A DNA stretch of 64,000 bases from Bacteroides faecium (GCF_012113595.1 NZ_CP050831.1:2480001-2544000), one strand, 5' to 3'. Shown: positions 17,734 to 27,645, counted from the first letter of the stretch. A program made the numbers and translations. Notes: a model not told the origin generated them from the sequence alone.

Positions 17734-18726
17734 ATGGCTGTAAGTATGGCTGATATTACCAAGCTGCGCAAAATGACCGGAGCTGGTATGATGGATTGCA
17801 AAAACGCGTTGACTGAAGCAGAAGGCGATTTCGACAAGGCAATGGAAATTATCCGTAAGAAAGGACAAGCTGTTGCTGCTAAGCGTTCGGAACGTGAAGC
17901 TTCTGAAGGTTGCGTTTTGGCTAAAACTACCGGTGACCGCGCCGTTATCGTTGCTTTGAAGTGTGAAACTGACTTTGTGGCTCAGAATGCTGATTTCGTG
18001 AAACTGACTCAGGATATTCTTGACCTTGCCGTGGCTAACAAATGCGCTACTTTGGACGAAGTGAAAGCATTGCCGATGGGTAACGGTACTGTACAGGATG
18101 CAGTGACTGACCGTAGCGGTATCACTGGTGAGAAAATGGAACTTGACGGTTACATGACTGTAGAAGGTGCATACACTGCTGTTTACAACCACATGAACAG
18201 AAATGGCCTTTGCACTATTGTTGCTTTCAACAAGGAAGTTAACGAGCAGTTGGCTAAGCAAATAGCTATGCAGGTTGCTGCCATGAACCCGATTGCAATT
18301 GATGAAGATGGCGTTTCTGAAGAAGTAAAACAGAAAGAAATCGAAGTTGCTATTGAGAAGACAAAAGCTGAACAGGTACAGAAAGCTGTAGAAGCTGCTT
18401 TGAAGAAAGCTGACATCAACCCGGCTCATGTGGACAGCGAAGAACACATGGAAAGCAACATGGCTAAAGGCTGGATTACAGCTGAAGATGTAGCTAAAGC
18501 AAAAGAAATCATTGCTACTGTTTCTGCTGAAAAGGCTGCTCACTTGCCTGAACAAATGATTCAGAACATTGCTAAAGGTCGTCTGGGCAAGTTCTTGAAA
18601 GAAGTTTGCTTATTGAACCAGGAAGATATCATGGACGGTAAGAAGACTGTAAGAGAAGTGTTGGCTGCTGCTGACCCTGAATTGAAGATTGTTGATTTCA
18701 AGCGTTTCACTTTGAAAGCTGAATAA
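17734..18726 (+). CDS. tsf: Translation elongation factor Ts
   Basis: This is the nucleotide exchange factor for EF-Tu, 330 residues. The N-terminal UBA-like region reads LRKMTGAGMMDCKNAL, and the TDFVAQN motif that contacts EF-Tu lies near residue 75. The core is longer than the E. coli protein (283) because of an insertion, as is common in Bacteroidales. A purine-rich AAAGGA lies just before the start. A perfect terminator follows. Confidence 0.98.
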   Translation: MAVSMADITKLRKMTGAGMMDCKNALTEAEGDFDKAMEIIRKKGQAVAAKRSEREASEGCVLAKTTGDRAVIVALKCETDFVAQNADFVKLTQDILDLAVANKCATLDEVKALPMGNGTVQDAVTDRSGITGEKMELDGYMTVEGAYTAVYNHMNRNGLCTIVAFNKEVNEQLAKQIAMQVAAMNPIAIDEDGVSEEVKQKEIEVAIEKTKAEQVQKAVEAALKKADINPAHVDSEEHMESNMAKGWITAEDVAKAKEIIATVSAEKAAHLPEQMIQNIAKGRLGKFLKEVCLLNQEDIMDGKKTVREVLAAADPELKIVDFKRFTLKAE

Positions 18727-18751
18727 TCAGTCTGACGACAGAGAATATAGG

Positions 18752-18790
18752 AGCCGTTTCGAATTTATTTCGAAACGGCTTTTTGTTTTT
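18752..18790 (+). terminator. Intrinsic terminator of tsf
   Basis: A perfect 12-base stem (18752-18763 with 18769-18780), a five-base loop and a T-rich tail. It ends the translation-gene block. Confidence 0.9.
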
Positions 18791-18850
18791 ACAATAGATA
18801 AGTTGGATTGTAATTTCTGAAAATATATGCGGAAAAATAAAATAAACGAT

Positions 18851-18858
18851 TATTTTTG
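18851..18858 (+). promoter_or_regulatory. Possible -7 element for the ECF sigma gene
   Basis: TATTTTTG fits TAnnTTTG but has no TTTG at 19-21 bases upstream. The 291-base gap before the sigma gene is AT-rich and shows nothing else recognisable. Confidence 0.35.
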
Positions 18859-19017
18859 CACACGCTGATACAATAAGTAAGTTAAGAATAGGAATCTGAC
18901 TTGTATTATACTATTTTTCTTTTAGATGAAAATAAAGCTATATAAGTTGATGAATTATCATGTGATATATTATTTCGAAAAGATAGTGATAGAATTCAAA
19001 GCCAAAATTTTATTTGA

Positions 19018-19575
19018 ATGAACAGATGTGAATATCATAATATGACTGATCCAGTTTTATGGGGTTATTTATCTACAGGTGATGGAATAGCTCTTGAAGT
19101 ATTGTATCGACGTTATTTCTCATCACTATTCAATTATGGTAAGTCTATTTGTGCCAATGAAGATTTGGTAAAGGATTGTATTCAGGATCTTTTTGTGAAA
19201 ATCTATAATAATAAGGCTTCTTCTCCTCATTTTGTGAAGGCATATCTGTTCAGGATATTGAGAAATTGTATCTATGATAAAATACATTCTGTCATAGTTG
19301 ATCTTTCTATTGAGGACGTTGATTTTGAATTGAGCATAGAGGATGAAGAACTGGAGGGCTTATTTGCCAGGGGGGACGAAGACTTGTTAATCGGTAAGCG
19401 TTTGCGCAAAGCTTTCTCACGTTTGTCTGCTAATCAGAAGAATGCCGTTTATCTACGTTTTATAAAAGACTTTTCTTGGGCGGAAATAGCAGAAATATTG
19501 CATATAACTCCCCATTCGGCAATGAATTTAATAGCTCGTGCTATATCCAAACTATCCTCTTTATTAGAAAAGTAA
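19018..19575 (+). CDS. ECF-type RNA polymerase sigma factor
   Basis: The protein has 185 residues, with a region 2 helix set at about 25-95 (LYRRYFSSLFNYG, CIQDLFVKIY) and a region 4 HTH at about 130-180 (LSANQKNAVYLRF, FSWAEIAEILHI). It has no region 3, as is usual for ECF factors. It belongs to the Bacteroidetes group that pairs with FecR-type anti-sigma factors, and such a gene follows 76 bases downstream. Together with the STN-type SusC it would form a signalling relay in which glycan binding at the outer membrane activates transcription of locus 2. Confidence 0.95.
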   Translation: MNRCEYHNMTDPVLWGYLSTGDGIALEVLYRRYFSSLFNYGKSICANEDLVKDCIQDLFVKIYNNKASSPHFVKAYLFRILRNCIYDKIHSVIVDLSIEDVDFELSIEDEELEGLFARGDEDLLIGKRLRKAFSRLSANQKNAVYLRFIKDFSWAEIAEILHITPHSAMNLIARAISKLSSLLEK

Positions 19576-19651
19576 GATAAAGCTTATTTTTAATAAGAAA
19601 AGTGAGGAGTAATTTCTTCTTTTTCAGTCATACTAATAGCAAACTAATCAT

Positions 19652-20719
19652 ATGGATAAAAGAAATACACATATCCGTTCTGTTGGCAGTTTATTGCTGC
19701 ATTATTTGAAAAGACGGGAGGCAACGGCTCCTGCCGGGCTTGAGGATGAATTGTGGCAATGCATTGAACGGAATATTAAAGAGAATAAACGTCGTCGCAT
19801 AATATATTATCTGAAATGGTCATTTTCTACAGCCGCTGTAATATTGCTATTTGTAGGGCTGGGTTATTATTATTCCAATGAAGAGCCGGATATAAAGGCT
19901 CAAGTTGCTTTATTGCCAACAGTAGTATCTGAAGAAAATGAGATAGTATTATCCGGAGGTAATAATGAACGGTTGACGATTGAAAATGGGGCGACTGTAT
20001 CATATACTTCGCAGGGCACTATTTCTGTAAATAAAACAATAGTGCGGCAGAAAGAGAAGGAAGAAAAAAATGAAGAAAATGTGTATAATCAAATTATAGT
20101 TCCCAAAGGCAGGCATAGTAGCCTGTTGTTGGCAGATGGGACTAGGCTTGATATAAATGCCGGTTCCCGGGTAGTGTATCCATCTCATTTTAAAAAAGAT
20201 AAGCGGGAGATTTATATAGAAGGAGAAGTGTTTTTAGACGTAAAACGTAATGAATCAGCACCTTTTATTGTGAAGACTTCACATTTTGATATTGAAGTGC
20301 TTGGTACGGCTTTTAATGTACATGCTTATAAAGATGATGTAAAATCTTCAGTTGTTTTGTTACGCGGAATAGTAAATGTAAAAGGTGAGCATGGGGACAA
20401 AATGAATTTGGTTCCTAATGAATTGGCTTCAATTAGAAATGGAGTAATTCTAGGAAAAGAGCGAGTGAATGCAGAAGAATATATTAGTTGGACTAAAGGG
20501 GTTTTTATTCTGAAAAATGAATTGTTGGGTGATGTTTTCAAAAAGTTGGAAAGGTACTTTGACCGGGAAATAATACTAACTGGTAAAATGCCCGTTGAAC
20601 CACTTTGTGGGAAAATAGATTTGAATGAAGGCATTCAGGAAATTATTCGTTTCATATCTCTTACAGCTCCAATTGTAGTGGAGGAGCGAGATAGCATTTT
20701 TTACGTTTCCCCTAAATGA
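19652..20719 (+). CDS. FecR-family anti-sigma factor with DUF4974
   Basis: This is an inner-membrane protein of 355 residues. The N-terminal cytoplasmic part (1-48) would bind the sigma factor. One membrane helix lies at about 50-72. A periplasmic FecR domain covers about 145-235, including LADGTRLDINAGSRVVYP and GTAFNVHAY. A DUF4974 domain at the C-terminus (about 280-350) is expected to contact the STN domain of the TonB transporter. The upstream sigma factor and downstream STN-containing SusC support this role. Confidence 0.93.
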   Translation: MDKRNTHIRSVGSLLLHYLKRREATAPAGLEDELWQCIERNIKENKRRRIIYYLKWSFSTAAVILLFVGLGYYYSNEEPDIKAQVALLPTVVSEENEIVLSGGNNERLTIENGATVSYTSQGTISVNKTIVRQKEKEEKNEENVYNQIIVPKGRHSSLLLADGTRLDINAGSRVVYPSHFKKDKREIYIEGEVFLDVKRNESAPFIVKTSHFDIEVLGTAFNVHAYKDDVKSSVVLLRGIVNVKGEHGDKMNLVPNELASIRNGVILGKERVNAEEYISWTKGVFILKNELLGDVFKKLERYFDREIILTGKMPVEPLCGKIDLNEGIQEIIRFISLTAPIVVEERDSIFYVSPK

Positions 20720-20732
20720 TGCAATAAAGATG

Positions 20733-20859
20733 TTTAACCCTTAAAAAGAAAAAGCCTATGGAATAGAAAGTATGAAAAACAAAAAATCCGGATAATACTG
20801 CAAATATTATCCGGATGGAGAGTAAAACTCAAACTCGCAAAAATTTGATTTAACCCTTA
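20733..20859 (+). repeat. Pair of 11-bp direct repeats flanking the susC leader
   Basis: TTTAACCCTTA occurs at 20733-20743, just after the fecR stop, and at 20849-20859, 14 bases before the susC start. The spacing of 116 bases encloses the antisense terminator hairpin. These could be binding sites or parts of the sigma-dependent promoter. Confidence 0.5.
20775..20816 (-). terminator. Leftward intrinsic terminator upstream of susC (probable end of an antisense RNA)
   Basis: A perfect 11-base stem (20786-20796 with 20806-20816) has, on the minus strand, a following run of six Ts, one G and five more Ts. On the plus strand no T run follows. The hairpin therefore ends a leftward transcript although no leftward gene exists here. 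Confidence 0.75.
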
Positions 20860-20910
20860 GTATTACAAAATTATGGAAAACAATAAGATTATGTGCAGTA
20901 TATTAGTGAA
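20780..20910 (-). ncRNA. Candidate DonS-type cis-antisense RNA overlapping the susC start
   Basis: Minus-strand -7 elements TATATTTG (plus coordinates 20917-20924) and TAATTTTG (20866-20873) lie just right of the leftward terminator. They would give RNAs of about 130 or 80 bases, the longer one covering the susC start codon at 20873. No clear TTTG -33 box is visible for either. DonS-type antisense RNAs are known to repress Bacteroides polysaccharide loci that carry an ECF sigma/anti-sigma pair, and this locus has exactly that arrangement. The exact start is inferred. Confidence 0.5.
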
Positions 20911-23900
20911 AATACGCAAATATATACTCACAATTACCTTTTTTTTAGTTATTCTGCCCGTATTTGCGGAAAACAGTACTATTGATCAACAAGAACATTT
21001 TACTTTTGAATTGAAAGATACTTCTATAAAAGATGTACTTTCGTTGATAGAGAAAAAGAGTCAGTATATATTTCTTTATTACGAAACTGCGATTGATATA
21101 TCTAAAAAGGTAACTTTAAAAGTTAGAGATAAATCTATTTCAGAGCTCCTTGATATATTGTTTGCAGGGAGTTCTATACACTATGAGATAAAAAATAGAC
21201 AGATAATACTTAGCAAGGCTTCGGAAGTTTCTCAACAAGTAATAAAGGAAAAGAAAATAACCGGGCATGTCAGAGACAAAAACGGAGAAGCTATTATAGG
21301 TGGAAATATTTTGGTGAAAGGCTCTTCAATAGGTACGATTACGGATATGGACGGAGCGTACTCATTGAAAGTACCGGAAAATGCAATTCTAGTTGTATCG
21401 TTTATCGGTTATAAAACTAAGGAAGTGCCCGTTGGCAGACAGAATGTTATCAATATTGTGTTGTCTGATAATCAGGAAGTGTTGGATGAAGTGGTTGTCA
21501 TTGGATATGGAACACAGAAAAAAGCGGATCTTACCGGTGCTGTTGCTAATATCAGTGCAGACAAATTGAGCAGCCAGAGCAATACGAATATCGGTCAAGC
21601 CCTGCAAGGAAAAATAGCCGGCGTAGATATTGTTTCTCAAGGTGGAGCTCCCGGAGCCGGTACACGTATTATGATACGTGGCATCGGTACACTGAATAAT
21701 GCGACTCCGTTATATATCGTAGATGGTATGTATATGGATAATATTGATCATCTGAATCCGAATGATATTGAGAGCATTGATGTCTTGAAAGATGCTTCTT
21801 CGGCGGCAATCTATGGTTCAAGAGCTGCAAATGGGGTTGTCATTGTCACCACTAAATCCGGTTCTAACACAGAAGGGAAACCGATAATTGACCTGTCGGC
21901 GAATATAGGTGTGCAAGCGCCTGCTAAATATCTGGATATGCTGAATGCCAGTGAATGGGCCAAGGTAACCGGCAGTGCACGTGCCGCTGCAAATAAAGCG
22001 GCTTTGGATATGGCCTTGGATTTAGATTCAAAAGAAGACAATGACTGGCAACGTGTGATGATGAAACCTGCTTTGATGCAGAATTATAATGTCACCATCA
22101 AAGGAGGAACCAACTATTTTTCCTATTATACCGGACTTGGATATATGAATCAGGATGGTATAATCAAGGGGACTAACTATAAAAGATACAATGCTACTTT
22201 TAAGTCGGAATACAAACGTGATTGGTTTACTTTAGGCAATAACGTGGTGTTAAGTCTTCAACAAAGTGACCCTTTGTATGCTTTCGCGCGCGGTGGGTAC
22301 TTGGGCATTATTTTAGAATCGATTCCCACATTGTCCCGTTATGATGAAACGAATGAATTCGGTGGCTATGGCAAGAACTATGGTGATGTGACGGATATTC
22401 CTAATCCTTTGGGCATTTTGGATCGTAATATAACGCGGCGGAATCAGGATAATTACTCGGCATATATCAATCTGTATGCTGAGGTTAAGCTTCCTTTTGG
22501 CTTAAAATACCGTTTTAATGCAACTCCGGATGTAGGTATGATAGACAATTCCGCTTATGAGAATGCGTATGATTTTGGTTTGCGCAGAAATTCAATTTCA
22601 AATATGACGGAGAGTAAAAAAACGTCTAATAATCTTTTGATAGAGAACCTGTTATCGTTTGATCATACTTTCGGAAAACATAAAATGAATGCATTTGTAG
22701 GCTATTCTTATCAGAAATATCATACCAAATACATTATGGCTGCCGGCAAAGGGCTGCCGGAGAATATCTATGAGGTGGGTTCTGCAACACAAGACCGTGT
22801 GAATGATACATGGAACCAAGAAAGTGCATTGACCTCTATCATGGCACGACTTTTCTATTCTTATGATAACCGTTATTTGATTACCGCCACATATCGTAGG
22901 GACGGCTCATCTAAATTTGCAAAGAAAAACCGATATGGTCATTTCCCGTCTGTTTCTTTAGGATGGAATATTGCAGAGGAACACTTTATGAAGAATATTT
23001 CCTGGCTTGACCAACTAAAGCTGAGAGGTGGTTATGGTGTTTTGGGAAATCAGGAAATAGACAACTATCTATACACAAGTACAATCACCTCAAATATTAA
23101 TTATCCAGATGGAAATGGCGGATTGTATCAAGGTGCTTTTCCGAAGAAATTTGCCACTCCCGATATTAAATGGGAAGAAACTACAATGACCAATATTGGT
23201 ATTGACCTTTTGTTATTTAAGAGTCGTCTGTCTTTTAATGGTGATTGGTATTATAAGAAAACAAAAGATATTTTATTAACTGTGCCTATTCCGGCTTCGT
23301 CCGGTGGTTCTAATGATCCTATCAGAAATGCAGGTAAGATAAAGAATACCGGTTTTGAATTTAGTTTGACGTGGAACGATCATATTAATAAGGATTTTTA
23401 CTATGGTGTGACGCTGACAGGAAACGCTATGAAGAATGAGGTGCTTGAGATGGGGGATGTTGACCAAGTGATTAATGGTGGAACAAATTATAAGAATGTG
23501 TCCACTACCCGCACATTGGCCGGATATCCAATTGGCGGTTTTTGGTTGATTCCGACGGATGGTTTGTTTCAGTCGGCAGATGAAGTAAAAGCACATAATA
23601 AAGACGGTGTATTAATTCAACCGAATGCCAAACCGGGGGATATCCGTTTTAAGGATGTTAATAAGGACGGCAAAATAACAGATGATGATCGTGTATATTG
23701 TGGAAGTCCTTTCCCGAATTTTACGATGGGACTGAATTTGAATGCCGGATACAGAAACTTTGATATAATGATAGGTATGCAAGGCGTGTTTGGTAATAAA
23801 ATATATAATGGAACTCGTTTAGACTTGGAAGGAGTGGATAAAGGTACAAATTTTCTGCGTTCTACTCTGAATTATTGGACGGAAGAGAATAGGAATACTT

Positions 23901-24208
23901 CTATGCCACGTGTGGACTGGAATGATCCCAATAACAACAACAGGCCCGAATCAAATAGATTTCTGGAGAACGGTTCATTCTTCCGGATTCGTAATGTACA
24001 ATTGGGATATACGTTCAAAGACCTGTTTAATAGTAAAATCCAGAAATTGAGGTTGTATGTGAATATGGAGAATTTGGCAACAATTACCAGCTATAGCGGA
24101 TATACTCCTGACGTAGATAACAGCGCAAGCTCTACATCCCGGGGATTTGACAATTTTACTTATCCGGCGAACAGGATATTTATGTTTGGAGTGAATGTTT
24201 CATTTTAA
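20873..24208 (+). CDS. SusC-family TonB-dependent transporter with STN signalling domain (locus 2)
   Basis: This is an outer-membrane transporter of 1111 residues. After a signal peptide (about 1-33), an STN domain (about 43-118, FELKDTSIKDVLSLIEK) couples to the FecR anti-sigma factor. A carboxypeptidase-regulatory-like domain (about 128-200) and the plug follow, with DVLKDASSAAIYGSRAANGVV near 305, and then the barrel ending in GVNVSF. The STN domain distinguishes it from the locus 1 SusC and marks it as a signal-transducing transporter. The gene is visibly AT-richer than its locus 1 counterpart. Confidence 0.96.
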   Translation: MENNKIMCSILVKIRKYILTITFFLVILPVFAENSTIDQQEHFTFELKDTSIKDVLSLIEKKSQYIFLYYETAIDISKKVTLKVRDKSISELLDILFAGSSIHYEIKNRQIILSKASEVSQQVIKEKKITGHVRDKNGEAIIGGNILVKGSSIGTITDMDGAYSLKVPENAILVVSFIGYKTKEVPVGRQNVINIVLSDNQEVLDEVVVIGYGTQKKADLTGAVANISADKLSSQSNTNIGQALQGKIAGVDIVSQGGAPGAGTRIMIRGIGTLNNATPLYIVDGMYMDNIDHLNPNDIESIDVLKDASSAAIYGSRAANGVVIVTTKSGSNTEGKPIIDLSANIGVQAPAKYLDMLNASEWAKVTGSARAAANKAALDMALDLDSKEDNDWQRVMMKPALMQNYNVTIKGGTNYFSYYTGLGYMNQDGIIKGTNYKRYNATFKSEYKRDWFTLGNNVVLSLQQSDPLYAFARGGYLGIILESIPTLSRYDETNEFGGYGKNYGDVTDIPNPLGILDRNITRRNQDNYSAYINLYAEVKLPFGLKYRFNATPDVGMIDNSAYENAYDFGLRRNSISNMTESKKTSNNLLIENLLSFDHTFGKHKMNAFVGYSYQKYHTKYIMAAGKGLPENIYEVGSATQDRVNDTWNQESALTSIMARLFYSYDNRYLITATYRRDGSSKFAKKNRYGHFPSVSLGWNIAEEHFMKNISWLDQLKLRGGYGVLGNQEIDNYLYTSTITSNINYPDGNGGLYQGAFPKKFATPDIKWEETTMTNIGIDLLLFKSRLSFNGDWYYKKTKDILLTVPIPASSGGSNDPIRNAGKIKNTGFEFSLTWNDHINKDFYYGVTLTGNAMKNEVLEMGDVDQVINGGTNYKNVSTTRTLAGYPIGGFWLIPTDGLFQSADEVKAHNKDGVLIQPNAKPGDIRFKDVNKDGKITDDDRVYCGSPFPNFTMGLNLNAGYRNFDIMIGMQGVFGNKIYNGTRLDLEGVDKGTNFLRSTLNYWTEENRNTSMPRVDWNDPNNNNRPESNRFLENGSFFRIRNVQLGYTFKDLFNSKIQKLRLYVNMENLATITSYSGYTPDVDNSASSTSRGFDNFTYPANRIFMFGVNVSF

Positions 24209-24221
24209 AAATAAGACAGTT

Positions 24222-25742
24222 ATGAAAAAAAATATAATATTGGCTATTGGTTTCTTAATGATGTTCCTTTGGGTTGGTTGTGAAGGCAAACTGGAACTTA
24301 CAAATCCCAATGAAGTGACATCGGAAACATTCTGGAAGACGGAGTCGGATTTCAAGAAAGCTTTGACGACTTGTTATACACCATTGAAGATATGGAATGG
24401 AGGATATTATGCTACCCGTGGATTGATGATACGCCTTTGCCGTGCAGATGATCTCACATTTCGCACCGGAGTAGATGATATATATACTGTGCACATGTTT
24501 ACGAATAGTAACTCCAATTCAGCCGTAACAAATATGTTCTCTTACTTTTATGAAGGTATTTATCGTAGCAATTTAATCCTTGAAAAGTTGGAAGAGAAAG
24601 ATTTTTCTGAGGATTTCAAAAAAGAGGTCAGAGGCGAGGCTTTTTTTATGAGAGGCTTGTATTATTTCTTTTTAGCTAAAGAGTTTGGAGATGTTCCTAT
24701 TCGTTTGAAAGCTTCACAGAATGTAAAAGATTTTCCTGTGGCAAAATCATCGCAGGCGGATGTGTATGCGCAAGCTGAATCGGATTTCAAATTAGCTGCC
24801 GGTTCACTGCCGTTAGAGAATAGCAAGGGAAAACCGACAGCAGGAACAGCAAACGCCTTTCTTGGAAAACTTTATGTATATACAGAACAATGGGGAAGTG
24901 CCAGAGAAATATTAAAACCATTGACTAAGAGTCCTTATACTTACCGTCTGGTAGATGACTATACGTGGAACTTTGATGAAGAACACGAATATAATTCAGA
25001 AAGTATTTTCGAGATAATCTTTGATTCTGCAGGAGGTACTGACTTGTGGGACGACGGTGAATCTGCTAATTCTTCGCAAGGAACCACTCTTCCGGTGGAA
25101 TATGCGGCAGGAAGTCTTGGCGGATGGTTTATGGCAAATATATATCCTAATATCATGCCGCTATTTTTGCAGGAAAGAACAGTTGATGGTGGTGTTGATT
25201 ACAGGGTCAAAACATCCATTGCATGGGATTATCCGGGATGTATGTACTATAAACGGCCTATTCAAGAAGTTCTAACTCCGGCAGAATTGGAGTCGTACTG
25301 GATGCTTAAATATCAGCATTCTACTATTCGCACCCAGGAAGTTGAAACCGAACCTTCTTATATTAATGAAAGAGCGATGCGTTTTGCTGATGTATTGCTG
25401 CTTTTGGCAGAGTGTGAACTGGAATTGCCGGACGGAGATATTGATACGGCAATCGGATATATTGACCAGATAAGAACCCGTGGCGGTAATCTTCCGGCAT
25501 ATAGCGGAGCCAAAGATGTAACTTCTGTTAAAAACGAGTTGATCCGTCAACGTGCTATTGAATTTTTTAGAGAAGGTGAACGCTTTTATGATTTAAGGAG
25601 ATGGGGACTATTAGAACAGGCATTGCGAAACATTGATGAAACTCGTGCCTCTTTCTTTGATCCGTCTCGTCATTATTATTTGCCGATTCCGGCAAAAGAA
25701 TTACAGACGAATCCTCTTTGTACCCAGAACGGGACATGGTAG
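24222..25742 (+). CDS. SusD/RagB-family lipoprotein (locus 2)
   Basis: The ATG at 24222 was chosen because it gives a 506-residue protein starting MKKNIIL with a proper signal and lipidated Cys20 (WVGC). The longer reading from 24195 would overlap the end of susC and spoil the signal. SusD features include the N-terminal helix region around TNPNEVTSETFW, TPR helices and a C-terminal YLPIPAKELQTNP segment. It binds glycan on the cell surface together with the SusC partner 13 bases upstream. Confidence 0.95.
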   Translation: MKKNIILAIGFLMMFLWVGCEGKLELTNPNEVTSETFWKTESDFKKALTTCYTPLKIWNGGYYATRGLMIRLCRADDLTFRTGVDDIYTVHMFTNSNSNSAVTNMFSYFYEGIYRSNLILEKLEEKDFSEDFKKEVRGEAFFMRGLYYFFLAKEFGDVPIRLKASQNVKDFPVAKSSQADVYAQAESDFKLAAGSLPLENSKGKPTAGTANAFLGKLYVYTEQWGSAREILKPLTKSPYTYRLVDDYTWNFDEEHEYNSESIFEIIFDSAGGTDLWDDGESANSSQGTTLPVEYAAGSLGGWFMANIYPNIMPLFLQERTVDGGVDYRVKTSIAWDYPGCMYYKRPIQEVLTPAELESYWMLKYQHSTIRTQEVETEPSYINERAMRFADVLLLLAECELELPDGDIDTAIGYIDQIRTRGGNLPAYSGAKDVTSVKNELIRQRAIEFFREGERFYDLRRWGLLEQALRNIDETRASFFDPSRHYYLPIPAKELQTNPLCTQNGTW

Positions 25743-25772
25743 AAATAACATTAAAATAGTAAGTATAAATAT

Positions 25773-25808
25773 AAAAGGCGGATATTTTTCTGTATATTCG
25801 CCTTTTTA
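25773..25808 (+). terminator. Hairpin between susD and the GH123-like gene
   Basis: A 12-base stem (25773-25784 with 25795-25806, one mismatch) with a Ts-containing 3' arm. It may attenuate transcription so that the transporter pair is made in excess over the enzymes. Confidence 0.6.
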
Positions 25809-25823
25809 GAAGATTGAAAACGT

Positions 25824-27626
25824 ATGAAGAGAATCATAAACTTTATCTTTGCTGTTTTATTATCACCTGTCTGCCTGTTTGCACAGGGGCAAGGTGTGAC
25901 ACAATGCGGGACTTCGACGGGGCAATATCCTTTTCCGGTACAGTCTTATATTGAGTTGTCAGATCCTTCAGTTCCCTCTTCTCAACAATGGTCAACAATG
26001 AAACAACCGTGTGTTTCTTGGGGAACTACTGATGTACGTTATGCCAAACATAAGCTTCCTGTCCTGAAAGTGCAGAAGAATATAAGTCTTACAGGTTGGC
26101 GTGGTGAAAAAATACATGCGCAAGCTGTTGTTTGGACAGGAACAGATATAGATAAACTTAACTATTCCTTTACTGAATTTAAGAACGGAAAAGGGAATAT
26201 TATTCCGGCTAGTGCCTTTAGTGGTGGGTTTGTGCGCTATGTAATGACGGATGAATTAAATAAAGACGGGCGTGGAGCTTGTGGTTCCCGTCCTGACCAT
26301 ACTATTTATGACTCTTTGCTTGTGGCAGACGGTATAGACCATCTATTGGAATTTATACCAATGGAAAAGATGAGTACACGTGCTGTTTGGGTAAATTGTC
26401 GGATACCGCAATCAGCAATACCAGGACTCTATAAGGGGACTGTTGAGGTGAAAGATGGCGATAAGATATTGTCTGTTTTGAATATGGATATTCGCGTTTC
26501 TTCGCATACACTTCCGGTTCCTTCCGAATGGACTTATCACTTGGATCTTTGGCAGAATCCGTTTGCTGTGGCACGCTATTATCAAGTTCCTCTCTGGAGT
26601 CAGGAACATATAAATGCTATGCGCCCGCTGATGAAGATGTTGGCAGACGCAGGGCAGAAAGTTATCACGGCTGCCATCATACATAAACCTTGGAATGGGC
26701 AAACACATGATTATTTCGAAAGCATGGTTACCTGGATAAGGAAAGTGGATGGAACTTGGGCTTTTGATTATGCTGTATTTGATCGATGGGTTGAATTTAT
26801 GATGAGTATGGGCATTAATAAACAGATAAACTGTTATTCTATGGTCCCATGGGAACTCTCTTTCCAGTATTTTGATCAAGCTTCCAATAGTATGCAATTC
26901 GTCCGGACCGCTCCGGGTGAATCGGAATATGAAGAGATATGGGTAGCTATGCTTTCTTCTTTTTCCAGGCATTTGCGTGAGAAAGATTGGTTTGATATCT
27001 GTACAATTGCTATGGACGAACGTCCGATGGAAGTTATGCAGAAAACCTTGAAAGTAATTTATAAAGCCGATTCGGAGTTTAAGGTTTCGCTTGCAGGCAA
27101 TTTCCACAAAGAGATAGAAAAGGATTTGTATGATTATTGTATCAGTATTGGGCAGTGTTTCCCGGAAGATGTGAAGGTGCGCCGGCATACAGAGGGGAAA
27201 TGGACTACCTATTATACTTCATGTGCCGAAGCATTTCCCAATACATATACTTTCTCTGCACCTGCTGAAGCTACATGGATGAGCTATTATTCTGCAAAGA
27301 ATCATTTGGACGGTTATTTGCGTTGGGCGTATAACAGTTGGCCGAAAGAGCCATTATTGGATTCCCGCTACAAAAGTTTTGCGGCAGGAGATACCTATTT
27401 TGTATATCCCGGAGCACGTTCTTCTATCCGTTTTGAGAAATTGATCGAGGGTATACAGGATCATGAGAAAATAACGATTCTTCGTCGTGAATTTACAGTT
27501 ACCGGGAATAAGGACGGATTGAAGAAAATAGAGCGATTATTGTCGCCGTTTAATTTGAGTAGCTTTCCCGAAATACCTGCGGAGAGAACTGTAAATAAGG
27601 CAAAGAGGATTTTAAATACATTGTAA
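25824..27626 (+). CDS. GH123-like glycoside hydrolase (DUF4091), putative N-acetylgalactosaminidase
   Basis: The protein has 600 residues with a signal peptide ending near residue 20 (LFAQG). An N-terminal beta region covers about 30-215, followed by a TIM-barrel-like part and a C-terminal DUF4091 region containing RWAYNSWPKEPLLDSR. The adjacent acids Asp398-Glu399 in AMDERP match the Asp-Glu catalytic pair of GH123 beta-N-acetylgalactosaminidases, which act through the substrate acetamido group. YPGARSSIRFEKLIEGIQD near the end is also typical. The locus context (SusC/D, esterase) supports glycan degradation. Specificity for GalNAc is inferred from the family. Confidence 0.8.
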   Translation: MKRIINFIFAVLLSPVCLFAQGQGVTQCGTSTGQYPFPVQSYIELSDPSVPSSQQWSTMKQPCVSWGTTDVRYAKHKLPVLKVQKNISLTGWRGEKIHAQAVVWTGTDIDKLNYSFTEFKNGKGNIIPASAFSGGFVRYVMTDELNKDGRGACGSRPDHTIYDSLLVADGIDHLLEFIPMEKMSTRAVWVNCRIPQSAIPGLYKGTVEVKDGDKILSVLNMDIRVSSHTLPVPSEWTYHLDLWQNPFAVARYYQVPLWSQEHINAMRPLMKMLADAGQKVITAAIIHKPWNGQTHDYFESMVTWIRKVDGTWAFDYAVFDRWVEFMMSMGINKQINCYSMVPWELSFQYFDQASNSMQFVRTAPGESEYEEIWVAMLSSFSRHLREKDWFDICTIAMDERPMEVMQKTLKVIYKADSEFKVSLAGNFHKEIEKDLYDYCISIGQCFPEDVKVRRHTEGKWTTYYTSCAEAFPNTYTFSAPAEATWMSYYSAKNHLDGYLRWAYNSWPKEPLLDSRYKSFAAGDTYFVYPGARSSIRFEKLIEGIQDHEKITILRREFTVTGNKDGLKKIERLLSPFNLSSFPEIPAERTVNKAKRILNTL

Positions 27627-27645
27627 AAGTAAATATCTGATAGTT

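Noticed and set aside
17713..18555. Minus-strand open frame of 280 codons opposite tsf
   Set aside because: Its phenylalanine- and serine-rich product is typical of the complement of a lysine- and glutamate-rich gene.
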